From Rahnella victoriana (GTDB taxonomy: Bacteria > Pseudomonadota > Gammaproteobacteria > Enterobacterales > Enterobacteriaceae): a DNA stretch of 64,000 nucleotides. The stretch lies in NCBI RefSeq assembly GCF_004330295.1, contig NZ_SJOJ01000022.1, forward strand, positions 27,958-91,957, given 5' to 3'. The notes under the pieces are model-generated. The model searched no databases, was not told the DNA's origin, and saw only the letters and a list, made by a program, of their open reading frames with translations. The translations under genes were made by a program, and so were the position numbers. Position 1 is the stretch's first letter. Each line of letters begins with the position of its first letter. Positions 25,964-33,346 of the stretch are shown here, in pieces.

Positions 25964-28066
25964 TCAATGCGCCGCAATACCCAGTTTTTTCATTCTCGAT
26001 AACAACGTCGTACGTTTTAACCCAAGCCGCTGCGCCGCACCACGCGGCCCGGCGACCACGCCGTTGGTTTCTTTTAACACCTGAAGAATGCGCTCGCGCT
26101 CGTCATCCTCACTCATATGCGGTGCGGGCGCCGCGTCCGCCACGCAAGGCATGATTACCGGCTGAGACACCGGCATCGGGTAATTCAGCTCCGGCAGTTG
26201 CAAATCCAGCACCGTACCGCGCGTCAGCAGCACGGCGCGTTCAATGACATTTTCCAGCTCGCGCACATTGCCCGGCCACGGCATACGGCTCAGCAGACGC
26301 AGGGTCTCCGCCGGAATACTGTCGATGGTGCGTTTCATGCGTTTGGCGATTTTGTAGGTAAGGAATTTCACCAGTTGCGGAATATCTTCCGGACGTTCCC
26401 GCAGCGGCGGGATCACGATCGGGAACACGTTCAGCCGGTAATAGAGATCGCTGCGGAATTCTTTATCGGCCACCATCTGGCGTAAATCGCGGTTGGTCGC
26501 CGCGATCATCCGCACATCGACCGAAATCAGTTTATTGCCGCCGACCCGTTCGAACTCCTGCTCCTGCAAAATACGCAGTAATTTGGGTTGCAGTTCAATG
26601 GGGATTTCCCCCACTTCATCAAGGAATAACGTGCCTTTGTCCGCCAGTTCGAAGCGCCCCATGCGTTGCGCGGTTGCGCCGGTAAAGGAGCCTTTTTCAT
26701 GGCCGAACAAATCACTTTCCATCAATCCGGCAGGCATGGCGGCACAGTTCATTTTCACCATGCGCTGATCGCGGCGATCACCAAGATTATGGATCGCACG
26801 GGCGATCAGCTCTTTTCCGGTGCCGGTTTCACCGAGGATCAGTACCGAACAGTCGCTTTTCGCCACGATCTCGACCTGTTTCAGCACCGCCGACATACTG
26901 GAACTGCGCCCGACAATATCACTGAAATCCGGATTGTTGCTGTTGATCTGCTCGGTCAGATACAGATTTTCGTGTTGCAGCTTTTCCTTCAGGCTTTTGA
27001 TTTCCTGATAGGCCAGCGCGTTATCCACGGCGATCGCGATGCGTTCCGCGATTTGCTGTAACACCCGCAGATTGGCGGAATTAAAATTGTCCGGCTGACA
27101 TTGCGCCAGTTTCAAAACACCCAGCGTTTTATGGCCGAAACACAGCGGCAGGATGCACAGCGTTTTCGTCTGGTCACGCCATAACAACTGGAAAAGCGTG
27201 CTCTCATCACTCTCCGGTTCTTCGGCGGGCCGCACGTTGGTCAGCAGCATTTCGCCGTTTTTCATCACCTGCTGTTCAAGGGAACCGGCCAGCGTCATCC
27301 GCGACTGTTCGCGCTCCGCCACATGCGTCTGCACGTAATGGGTGGCGTAAACACTGGCCTGTTCACTGTCTTTATTCGCATCGCACAGCACAATGCTGAT
27401 GGCGTTGATATGAAAGAAATGGTGAATGGTTTTGGCAATTTCGCCCGTCAGTTCATCAAGATCCAGTTTGGAGAGCACCGCGTTGGTGATTTCCACCAGA
27501 ATGCGGAAATCGTCCCGCTCATGGCGCAGCATGGATTGCTGGAACAGCGCATTCTCACGCAGCTGAATTTGTTCCACCGCAATGGCCGCCAGCATACAAA
27601 GTTCATACAGGCCATTTTTGTCTTCTTCACTGAACGGCGTCGCATGCTGACGGGTAAATTCACAGCCGCCGAGTAAGCCGGAAGTGGCCAGCAACGGCAC
27701 CAGACAATAATCCGTAAAGACCGGATAAAGGTTAAGGGCCGCCAGTTGCGGATAGCGAAGATGCAAGGCTTCACTGCGCCAGACCTGCGTTTTCGGATTG
27801 CTCAGCAGGGCATGTACCGGTCCGGTCGCCAGCAGGGTTTCGTCTTCATAACTGACCGGCTGATGGTGCGGATCGATACCGTAAAAGCTGACACGTTCAC
27901 TGTTTTGATCAAACAACACCAGCGTCACCGCGTCGGCAATACCGGCCCCCTGAACCACCTGGGTCAGGGTCTCCAGCAGCGACGTCATGGTCTGTTGCAG
28001 CAACAGCGTGCGTGTCAGTTCCAGTAATCCTTTATGTTTTGTGGTGCTCATTGTTGCGCTCTGCAT
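25964..28066 (-). CDS. fhlA: Formate hydrogenlyase transcriptional activator FhlA
   Basis: FhlA is the formate-binding sigma-54 activator of the hyc, hyp and hydN units. Two GAF-type sensor domains fill about residues 20-355, then a AAA+ domain with Walker A GETGTGKE (about residue 410) and Walker B LFLDEVGEIP. The C terminus has the Fis-type HTH (GPRGAAQRLGLKRTTLLSRM). The sigma-54 contact loop reads GSFTGA, not the usual GAFTGA. E. coli FhlA also lacks a receiver domain. An alternative start at 28051 (MSTTKHKGLLEL) is as plausible as 28066. It lies 90 bp downstream of hypE on the same strand, as in E. coli hypABCDE-fhlA. Confidence 0.94.
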   Translation of the reverse strand: MQSATMSTTKHKGLLELTRTLLLQQTMTSLLETLTQVVQGAGIADAVTLVLFDQNSERVSFYGIDPHHQPVSYEDETLLATGPVHALLSNPKTQVWRSEALHLRYPQLAALNLYPVFTDYCLVPLLATSGLLGGCEFTRQHATPFSEEDKNGLYELCMLAAIAVEQIQLRENALFQQSMLRHERDDFRILVEITNAVLSKLDLDELTGEIAKTIHHFFHINAISIVLCDANKDSEQASVYATHYVQTHVAEREQSRMTLAGSLEQQVMKNGEMLLTNVRPAEEPESDESTLFQLLWRDQTKTLCILPLCFGHKTLGVLKLAQCQPDNFNSANLRVLQQIAERIAIAVDNALAYQEIKSLKEKLQHENLYLTEQINSNNPDFSDIVGRSSSMSAVLKQVEIVAKSDCSVLILGETGTGKELIARAIHNLGDRRDQRMVKMNCAAMPAGLMESDLFGHEKGSFTGATAQRMGRFELADKGTLFLDEVGEIPIELQPKLLRILQEQEFERVGGNKLISVDVRMIAATNRDLRQMVADKEFRSDLYYRLNVFPIVIPPLRERPEDIPQLVKFLTYKIAKRMKRTIDSIPAETLRLLSRMPWPGNVRELENVIERAVLLTRGTVLDLQLPELNYPMPVSQPVIMPCVADAAPAPHMSEDDERERILQVLKETNGVVAGPRGAAQRLGLKRTTLLSRMKKLGIAAH

Positions 28067-28156
28067 ACCGTGGGCTCTGGCTCTTGATTTAAAGCGTTCT
28101 GAAAAAAACGATTAAGAAAGTTTACGCCTTCGTGACGGCGCGCTCCCCTGATGAGA

Positions 28157-29179
28157 TCAACAAATGCGGGGTAACGGCTCCGCATGGGGCAACATAAGCT
28201 GGCGGGAGACGCCCAGCGCACCGCGCAGACACACCTGCGGATTTTCGGTCACCTCACCGATGGTCACCGCATCCGCGCCCAGCGGATGTTGCCGCAGCAG
28301 GTTCAGCACTTTCTGTTCTGCCGCCGCAGAGACCACCGCCACCAGCTTGCCTTCGTTGGCAAAGTTCAGCGGTTCCAGCCCCAGCAGCTCGCAGATCCCG
28401 CGCACGGCGGGTTTAACCGGCAGGGCCGTTTCATCAATGCAGATTCCGAATCCACTGGCCGCGCTGAATTCATGCAAAATCGCATTCACCCCGCCGCGTG
28501 TGGCATCGCGCAGCGCATGAACCCCGGGCAGGACACGAAGCGGTGCGATCATCGGTGCCAGCACCGCACAGTCACTTTCCACGCCCAGATCCATCCCCAG
28601 CTGTTCACGAAGATTGAGGATCGCCGCGCCGTGATCGCCCAGCGTGCCGCTGACGATCACTTTATCCCCTGCCTTTATCGTGCCGGCCGCCCATCTGACC
28701 GCCGTCGGGATCACGCCGATCCCCGCCGTGTTGATAAAGATTTTGTCGGCCGCACCGCGCTGAACCACTTTGGTGTCACCGGTCACAATAGCAATGCCCG
28801 CATCGCGGGCAGTCTGCGCCATCGCACTGACGATTTTCTGCAAGTCATCCAGCGGCAACCCTTCTTCCAGGATGAACCCGCAGGACAGAAAGGCCGGTGT
28901 CGCGCCGCTCACGGCCAGATCGTTCGCCGTGCCGCATACTGCCAGTTTGCCGATGTTGCCGCCGGGGAAAAATATCGGATCAATGACATAGCTGTCGGTG
29001 GTGAACGCCAGGCGATCGCCCTGCGCGCTGAGGCTGGCCAGTGACAGCCGCGCGCCGTCTTCCCGCTCATTGAGCCAGGGATTATCGAACGCGCTGAGAA
29101 ACAGGTGTTCGATCATCTGCTGCATGGCACGGCCGCCGCTGCCATGCGCCATCGTGACGACTTCTTTGCGATCACTCAT
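28157..29179 (-). CDS. hypE: Hydrogenase maturation protein HypE
   Basis: HypE dehydrates a carbamoyl group on its C-terminal cysteine to a thiocyanate, the source of the CN ligands of the NiFe centre. The protein ends exactly in the PRIC motif, whose Cys carries the carbamoyl group. The ATP-binding PurM-like fold shows MAHGSGGRAMQQMI and DSYVIDPIFFPGGNIGKLAVCG. I chose the ATG at 29179, which overlaps the hypD stop (ATGAGTGA, 8 bp); the longer frame adds 8 residues without support. Length is 340 residues. Confidence 0.95.
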   Translation of the reverse strand: MSDRKEVVTMAHGSGGRAMQQMIEHLFLSAFDNPWLNEREDGARLSLASLSAQGDRLAFTTDSYVIDPIFFPGGNIGKLAVCGTANDLAVSGATPAFLSCGFILEEGLPLDDLQKIVSAMAQTARDAGIAIVTGDTKVVQRGAADKIFINTAGIGVIPTAVRWAAGTIKAGDKVIVSGTLGDHGAAILNLREQLGMDLGVESDCAVLAPMIAPLRVLPGVHALRDATRGGVNAILHEFSAASGFGICIDETALPVKPAVRGICELLGLEPLNFANEGKLVAVVSAAAEQKVLNLLRQHPLGADAVTIGEVTENPQVCLRGALGVSRQLMLPHAEPLPRIC

Positions 29180-30338
29180 CCTGCCATACCTTTTGTTGTG
29201 CATGTTCCGGCTGTTGCTGCGCCGGGGTTTCCTGATGCCGGTACTGATACCACGCCGCGCAAGCCCCTTCGGAAGAGACCATCAGCGCGCCGAAAGCGTT
29301 ATGCGGCGTACAGCCTGTGCCAAACAGCGGGCATTCGTGCGGCTTGCAACGGCCGGTCAGCACCTCGCCGCAACGGGATCGCGGATCATCGGCGACCGGC
29401 TGTGCCTGCGGATTAAAACGTCGTTCGGCATCAAACCGGGCATACGCCGGAGTCAGGGAAATCCCCGAATCCGCAATGACACCAAGACCGCGCCATTCGC
29501 TGTTACCGCAAAGCCGGAACACCTCGCGCATCGCGTCCTGTGCCAGCAGGTTACCCTCTTCCGGCACCACGCGCCGGTACTGGTTTTCCGTTTTACACGA
29601 TGCCTCGCAAACTTGTTCCACCAGCATCAGGACGCTCTGCAACATATCCAGCGGTTCGAACCCGCTGATCACCAGCGGTTTGCCGAATTCTTCATTGATA
29701 AAATGGAACGGCGCAGTGCCGGTCACCATGCTGACGTGGCCGGGTGCCAGAAACGCATCAATGCGCACGTCGTCCTGTTGCAGCAGGCTTCGCAGTGTCG
29801 GCATCAGGCTGATGTGCTGGCAGAACACGCTGAAATTGGTCATGCCTTCCCGCCGCGCCTGTTGCAGCGTCACCGCCGTCACCGGCAACGTGGTTTCAAA
29901 ACCGAGGGCGAAAAACACCACCTGATGTTGCGGATTTTCACGCGCCAGTTTCAGCGCATCCAGCGGTGAATACACCACGCGCACGTCGGCACCACGTTCA
30001 CGCGCCTGCAACAGTGAGCCTTGCTGACCGGGCACCCGCAACGCATCGCCAAAGGTGCAGAAAATTACCCCGGGACGGGCGGCGATTTCGCAGCAGGCAT
30101 CAATGCGCCCCATCGGCAACACGCACACCGGGCAGCCCGGCCCGTGAATAAATTCCAGCTGCGGGGGCAGCAGTTTATCCAGCCCGAATTTGAAGATGGC
30201 GTGGGTATGGCCGCCGCACACTTCCATAATCTGCATCGGTTTTTCAGCCGTGTAAGGCAGCAAGGCCGCACGCTGATGCAGCCGCTCAATCAGCGTTTTC
30301 GCCAGTGTCGGGTCACGAAATTCATCAACAAAACGCAT
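29172..30338 (-). CDS. hypD: Hydrogenase maturation protein HypD
   Basis: HypD is an iron-sulfur scaffold that, with HypC, assembles the Fe(CN)2CO group for NiFe hydrogenases. Visible conserved Cys motifs are EVCGGHTHAIFKFG, HGPGCPVCVLP and the 4Fe-4S region with GRCKPHECPLFGTGCTP. The GHVSMVTG stretch is also typical. The 388-residue protein is slightly longer than E. coli HypD because of a Gln-rich tail (HQETPAQQQPEHAQQ). Its start overlaps the hypC stop by one base. Confidence 0.95.
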   Translation of the reverse strand: MRFVDEFRDPTLAKTLIERLHQRAALLPYTAEKPMQIMEVCGGHTHAIFKFGLDKLLPPQLEFIHGPGCPVCVLPMGRIDACCEIAARPGVIFCTFGDALRVPGQQGSLLQARERGADVRVVYSPLDALKLARENPQHQVVFFALGFETTLPVTAVTLQQARREGMTNFSVFCQHISLMPTLRSLLQQDDVRIDAFLAPGHVSMVTGTAPFHFINEEFGKPLVISGFEPLDMLQSVLMLVEQVCEASCKTENQYRRVVPEEGNLLAQDAMREVFRLCGNSEWRGLGVIADSGISLTPAYARFDAERRFNPQAQPVADDPRSRCGEVLTGRCKPHECPLFGTGCTPHNAFGALMVSSEGACAAWYQYRHQETPAQQQPEHAQQKVWQDE

Positions 30339-30628
30339 TATCTTGCCTCTCCCGCACCGAGAAACAGGGCGACATCGGCTTCCACTTCTTCCATCGCATG
30401 CAGCGCGGCCAGCGTTTCCTGCGCCTCCTGCTCATCGAGTTTGCTTAAGGCAAAACCGACGTGGATTAACACCCAGCCGCCGATCAGCGCCTCGCGTGCG
30501 CCGTCACGTCCGCAATCACACACCAGTGCGACATTCACTTCGCGGCGCAAACCGCACACTTCCGCCCAGGCGTGATCGGGCTGCTGATCGTGCAGCGCCA
30601 CGATTTGTCCCGGAATGCCTATGCACAT
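30338..30628 (-). CDS. hypC: Hydrogenase maturation chaperone HypC
   Basis: HypC binds HypD and the large-subunit precursor (HycE) and carries the Fe(CN)2CO unit. The N terminus [12 protein letters not shown] has the essential Cys2, which becomes N-terminal after Met removal. I therefore placed the start at 30628 rather than at the upstream in-frame start. This start overlaps the hypB 3' end by 10 bp. Length is 96 residues. The acidic Ala/Glu-rich tail is longer than in E. coli HypC (90 residues). Confidence 0.94.
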   Translation of the reverse strand: MCIGIPGQIVALHDQQPDHAWAEVCGLRREVNVALVCDCGRDGAREALIGGWVLIHVGFALSKLDEQEAQETLAALHAMEEVEADVALFLGAGEAR

Positions 30629-31398
30629 CGTTGCTGCTCCAGCCACGCCAGCCACAGATCCATCCCTTCGCCTGTGGTGGCTGACAACTGAATCACCTCT
30701 ATCTGCGGATTCACCTGCCGCGCATTGGCAATGCAGGCTTCAAGGTCAAAACTGACGTACGGCAGCAGATCGATTTTATTGAGGATCATCAGGCGTGACG
30801 CCGCAAACATATGCGGATATTTCAGCGGTTTGTCCTCGCCTTCCGTCACGGACAGCACGGCCACTTTGTGCAGTTCGCCGAGATCAAAACTGGCCGGACA
30901 CACCAGATTGCCGACATTCTCGATAAACAGCAGGCTGTTGTTGTTCGGTGACAGCTGATGCAGCGCATCGTGAACCATCTGCGCATCCAGATGGCAGCCT
31001 TTACCGGTGTTAACCTGAATCGCCGGTACGCCGGTGGCGCGGATCCGGTCAGCATCACGGGTGGTTTGCTGGTCACCTTCGATCACCGCGCAGTCGAAAT
31101 AGGGTGCCAGCCGGGTCAGGGTTTGAGTCAGCAAGGTGGTTTTGCCGGAACCGGGGCTGGACACCAGATTCAGCGCCAGAATGCCCGCCGCAGCAAAATG
31201 CTCGCGGTTATGCGCGGCGATATGGTTGTTCTTCGCCAGCACGTCCATTTCGATATCCACCAGACGGCGCGGCGCAAACGGCAGGCCGTGAGAGTGGCTG
31301 TGATCATGGGAATGATCGTGAGAATGATGATGAGTGTGCTCGTTGCTGACGCCTTCAATACGAAGTTCGCCACTGGCACATCCGCAGGTACTGCACAT
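30619..31398 (-). CDS. hypB: Hydrogenase nickel-insertion GTPase HypB
   Basis: HypB is the GTPase that, with HypA, inserts nickel into the HycE precursor. The N-terminal metal site [10 protein letters not shown] is followed by a His-rich stretch (10 His within residues 21-37) that may store nickel. The G domain has the P-loop [11 protein letters not shown], the metal site [15 protein letters not shown], and NKIDLLPY (NKxD). I chose the start at 31398 so that Cys2 follows Met as in E. coli. Length is 259 residues, shorter than the 290 of E. coli HypB. Confidence 0.95.
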   Translation of the reverse strand: MCSTCGCASGELRIEGVSNEHTHHHSHDHSHDHSHSHGLPFAPRRLVDIEMDVLAKNNHIAAHNREHFAAAGILALNLVSSPGSGKTTLLTQTLTRLAPYFDCAVIEGDQQTTRDADRIRATGVPAIQVNTGKGCHLDAQMVHDALHQLSPNNNSLLFIENVGNLVCPASFDLGELHKVAVLSVTEGEDKPLKYPHMFAASRLMILNKIDLLPYVSFDLEACIANARQVNPQIEVIQLSATTGEGMDLWLAWLEQQRCA

Positions 31399-31428
31399 AG
31401 TTTTCTCCCCGGGCAAAACGGAGGCCCG

Positions 31429-31773
31429 TTATTCGATTTCAATACGTTTAATCGTCATGCCGTCATCGGCCACCACGCGCAAATCATGCCCGCCACAGTG
31501 CGGACACAGCAGAACGCCGGGGCTGAGTAAGGTGATGTGTTGCTGACAGGTGTGACACCAGCTTTCGGCCTGTGGGGTGATCAGGTGTAATTCGCACCCT
31601 TCCGCCAGCGTTTCGCGACAGGCAAGTTCAAAACAAAATTGCACGGCATCGGGTTCGACGCAGGAAAATGCGCCAATTTCCATCCATACCGCCGTAATTT
31701 TTCGCGCATTATTTTGCTGCCCGAACTGCTGCATTATTTCCACGGCATTCTGGCACATCGTAATCTCGTGCAT
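31429..31773 (-). CDS. hypA: Hydrogenase nickel-insertion protein HypA
   Basis: HypA delivers nickel to the hydrogenase large subunit with HypB. The N-terminal MHE nickel motif (MHEITMCQNAVEIM) fixes the start at 31773, which has GGGAGGGG upstream; longer frames would mask the motif. The zinc site consists of SWCHTCQQ and LCPHCGGHDL. Length (114 residues) fits the family. It is the first gene of hypABCDE and lies about 40 bp downstream of the inferred sigma-54 transcription start. Confidence 0.95.
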   Translation of the reverse strand: MHEITMCQNAVEIMQQFGQQNNARKITAVWMEIGAFSCVEPDAVQFCFELACRETLAEGCELHLITPQAESWCHTCQQHITLLSPGVLLCPHCGGHDLRVVADDGMTIKRIEIE

Positions 31774-31821
31774 TATTTCCCCTCCCTCAGGAGAACAATA
31801 AAGAGACCTTTGCCCTCGCCG

Positions 31822-31839
31822 TTGCAATAACAGTGCCAG
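31822..31839 (-). promoter_or_regulatory. Sigma-54 promoter of hypA
   Basis: On the minus strand CTGGCACTGTTATTGCAA has GG and GC separated by exactly 10 bp, the -24/-12 arrangement. The predicted start site near 31812 leaves a leader of about 40 nt before the hypA ATG. Confidence 0.82.
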
Positions 31840-31895
31840 AATTCTTCGACACGTATTATTCCCACGATAAAACGGCGTGACGGAATTAACCTGCA

Positions 31896-31947
31896 CAGTC
31901 CGTCATTAGTGTCGAAATAAGGTGTCATCGACATGTCATGGCATTTT
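31896..31947. promoter_or_regulatory. FhlA-type upstream activating sequence between hypA and hycA
   Basis: The inverted half-sites TGTCGA (31910-31915) and TCGACA (31928-31933) lie between the hypA and hycA sigma-54 promoters, about 75 bp from the first and 90 bp from the second. They are accompanied by GTCAT and ATGTCATGG. The same half-sites recur upstream of hycB and hydN. One cluster may serve both promoters. The remaining bases of the 331-bp spacer show no gene. Confidence 0.6.
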
Positions 31948-32022
31948 CATGCCCGGGGAGTTTTCTGGCTCTGAAACAAGTAACTCATTCATTTAAAAGC
32001 ATTTAAAAAATAATCTGTGGAA

Positions 32023-32040
32023 TTGGCATGCTTTATGCCA
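32023..32040 (+). promoter_or_regulatory. Sigma-54 promoter of hycA
   Basis: TTGGCATGCTTTATGCCA has GG (32025-32026) and GC (32037-32038) separated by 10 bp, a -24/-12 promoter directed to hycA. The start site would be near 32050. Confidence 0.82.
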
Positions 32041-32104
32041 ACAGAGCCATATGCGTCGACTTTTCATCGTCACCCGACATATCAATCAACAACGGATAAT
32101 GCAC

Positions 32105-32572
32105 ATGAGCACTCTCAGCGAACTGACTACCAAAGCAGACTATATCGCCAGCAAAAACAGCCATCTGAAATCGCAATGGCGGACTTACCAGAACAGTCTG
32201 ACTCAGGCGATAACGCATTCAAATAAAAAGATAAATCATGAATTCAGCTGCGGTGAAGATCAGGATATCCGCTTTACGCTGTTTAACCATTTTGCGGTCA
32301 GTATTCAACTGAGTGAAGACTTCTACAGTCAGGATATTGTCTACAGCCTGAACATGGCGCAGGTCAGTGATGACGAGGATTTCCAGCCTTTTGCCCACGC
32401 CCGTCTGACTGAAGAAGGCAAGGTAGACGGCAGCGTGGATATCAAAGATAAAAACGCCGTGCTGGAACATTATCTCAATAAGATTTCCGCTATTTACCAA
32501 TGCATTTTTGATTCGCTGCAAAACAACCAGCCCGTTCACGCGCAACTCGAAAAATTACTCAGCCGCGTCTGA
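32105..32572 (+). CDS. hycA: FHL regulatory protein HycA
   Basis: HycA counteracts FhlA activity and dampens FHL expression; its mechanism is not settled. The 155-residue protein aligns with E. coli HycA through KADYIASKNSHLKSQW, ITHSNKKINHEFSC, DIKDKNAVLEHYLNKISAIY and NNQPVHAQLEKLL. I chose the ATG at 32105; an ATG at 32099 is close and possible. Transcription comes from the sigma-54 promoter just upstream. A hairpin plus T-run and FhlA-like sites separate it from hycB. Confidence 0.9.
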   Translation: MSTLSELTTKADYIASKNSHLKSQWRTYQNSLTQAITHSNKKINHEFSCGEDQDIRFTLFNHFAVSIQLSEDFYSQDIVYSLNMAQVSDDEDFQPFAHARLTEEGKVDGSVDIKDKNAVLEHYLNKISAIYQCIFDSLQNNQPVHAQLEKLLSRV

Positions 32573-32598
32573 TTCACATTCAGAAATATATTAAGCAC

Positions 32599-32635
32599 CG
32601 GCAGAGCGTAAATATTTTCTCATTGCCGTTTTTTT
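32599..32635 (+). terminator. Possible attenuating terminator between hycA and hycB
   Basis: CGGCAGAG pairs with CTC and TGCCG across a two-base bulge, followed by seven T residues (32629-32635). The stem is imperfect and the loop long. It could reduce readthrough from hycA into hycB. Confidence 0.4.
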
Positions 32636-32649
32636 ACTGGGATTAATTC

Positions 32650-32704
32650 CGACATAAATGTCGAAATGTCAATTTAAGTGCCGATTTCGTCACCTTTGAC
32701 GAAA
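32650..32704. promoter_or_regulatory. FhlA-type operator cluster between hycA and hycB
   Basis: Two perfect inverted repeats lie here: CGACAT/ATGTCG (32650-32663) and TTTCGTCA/TGACGAAA (32685-32704, spacer CCTT). They share half-sites with the hyp-hyc and hydN upstream regions. An FhlA-binding region between hycA and hycB is also known in E. coli. No sigma-54 promoter is obvious next to it. Confidence 0.6.
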
Positions 32705-32719
32705 CAGCGAGGAGATTTC

Positions 32720-33346
32720 ATGCGTCGCACTGCCTCCATGAATCAATATGTGATAGCCGACCCCAAACTGTGTATCGGCTGCAATACCTGTATGGCCAGT
32801 TGTTCACAGGAACACCAGTTGCACGGCTTACAGTCTGCCCCCCGTTTGCAGGTGATGCGTAACCGTCTGGATTCCGCACCGGTGATGTGCCACCAGTGCG
32901 AAGATGCCCCGTGCGCGCAGGTCTGTCCGGTCAATGCCATTACCCGTGAGAATGACGCGATTCAACTGAATGAAAGTCTGTGCGTCAGTTGCAAACTGTG
33001 CGGACTCGCCTGTCCGTTCGGCGCCATCACGTTTTCCGGCAGCACACCGCTGGATATTCCCCGCGACTGCAATACATCCAAAGCCCTGCCCGCCCCGCGC
33101 CCGCCCCGTGCGGTCAGCCCGTTCCTTGATTGCATGCCCGGTCTTCGCGCGGTGGCGGTGAAATGCGATTTATGCAGCTTCAGCCCGGACGGCCCGGCAT
33201 GCATCAAAACCTGCCCGACCCAGGCTATCCGGCTTATCACCGCCAGCCTGTCTGAATCCGCCAGTCAGCAAAAACGCCTGAATGCGATGAACGTATTTCC
33301 GGCCGGGCTGACATCCTTTACCACACCCGATACGGAGGCCAAATAA
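32720..33346 (+). CDS. hycB: Formate hydrogenlyase iron-sulfur subunit HycB
   Basis: HycB is the four-cluster ferredoxin-like subunit that transfers electrons from FdhF towards hydrogenase-3. Four Cys motif groups are visible: CIGCNTCMASC, CHQCEDAPCAQVCP, CVSCKLCGLACPFGA and CDLCSFSPDGPACIKTCP. I chose the start at 32720 because AGGAG lies 6 bp upstream. It adds six residues (MRRTAS) before the MNQYVIAD that corresponds to the E. coli start at 32738. Its stop overlaps the hycC ATG by one base. Confidence 0.95.
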   Translation: MRRTASMNQYVIADPKLCIGCNTCMASCSQEHQLHGLQSAPRLQVMRNRLDSAPVMCHQCEDAPCAQVCPVNAITRENDAIQLNESLCVSCKLCGLACPFGAITFSGSTPLDIPRDCNTSKALPAPRPPRAVSPFLDCMPGLRAVAVKCDLCSFSPDGPACIKTCPTQAIRLITASLSESASQQKRLNAMNVFPAGLTSFTTPDTEAK

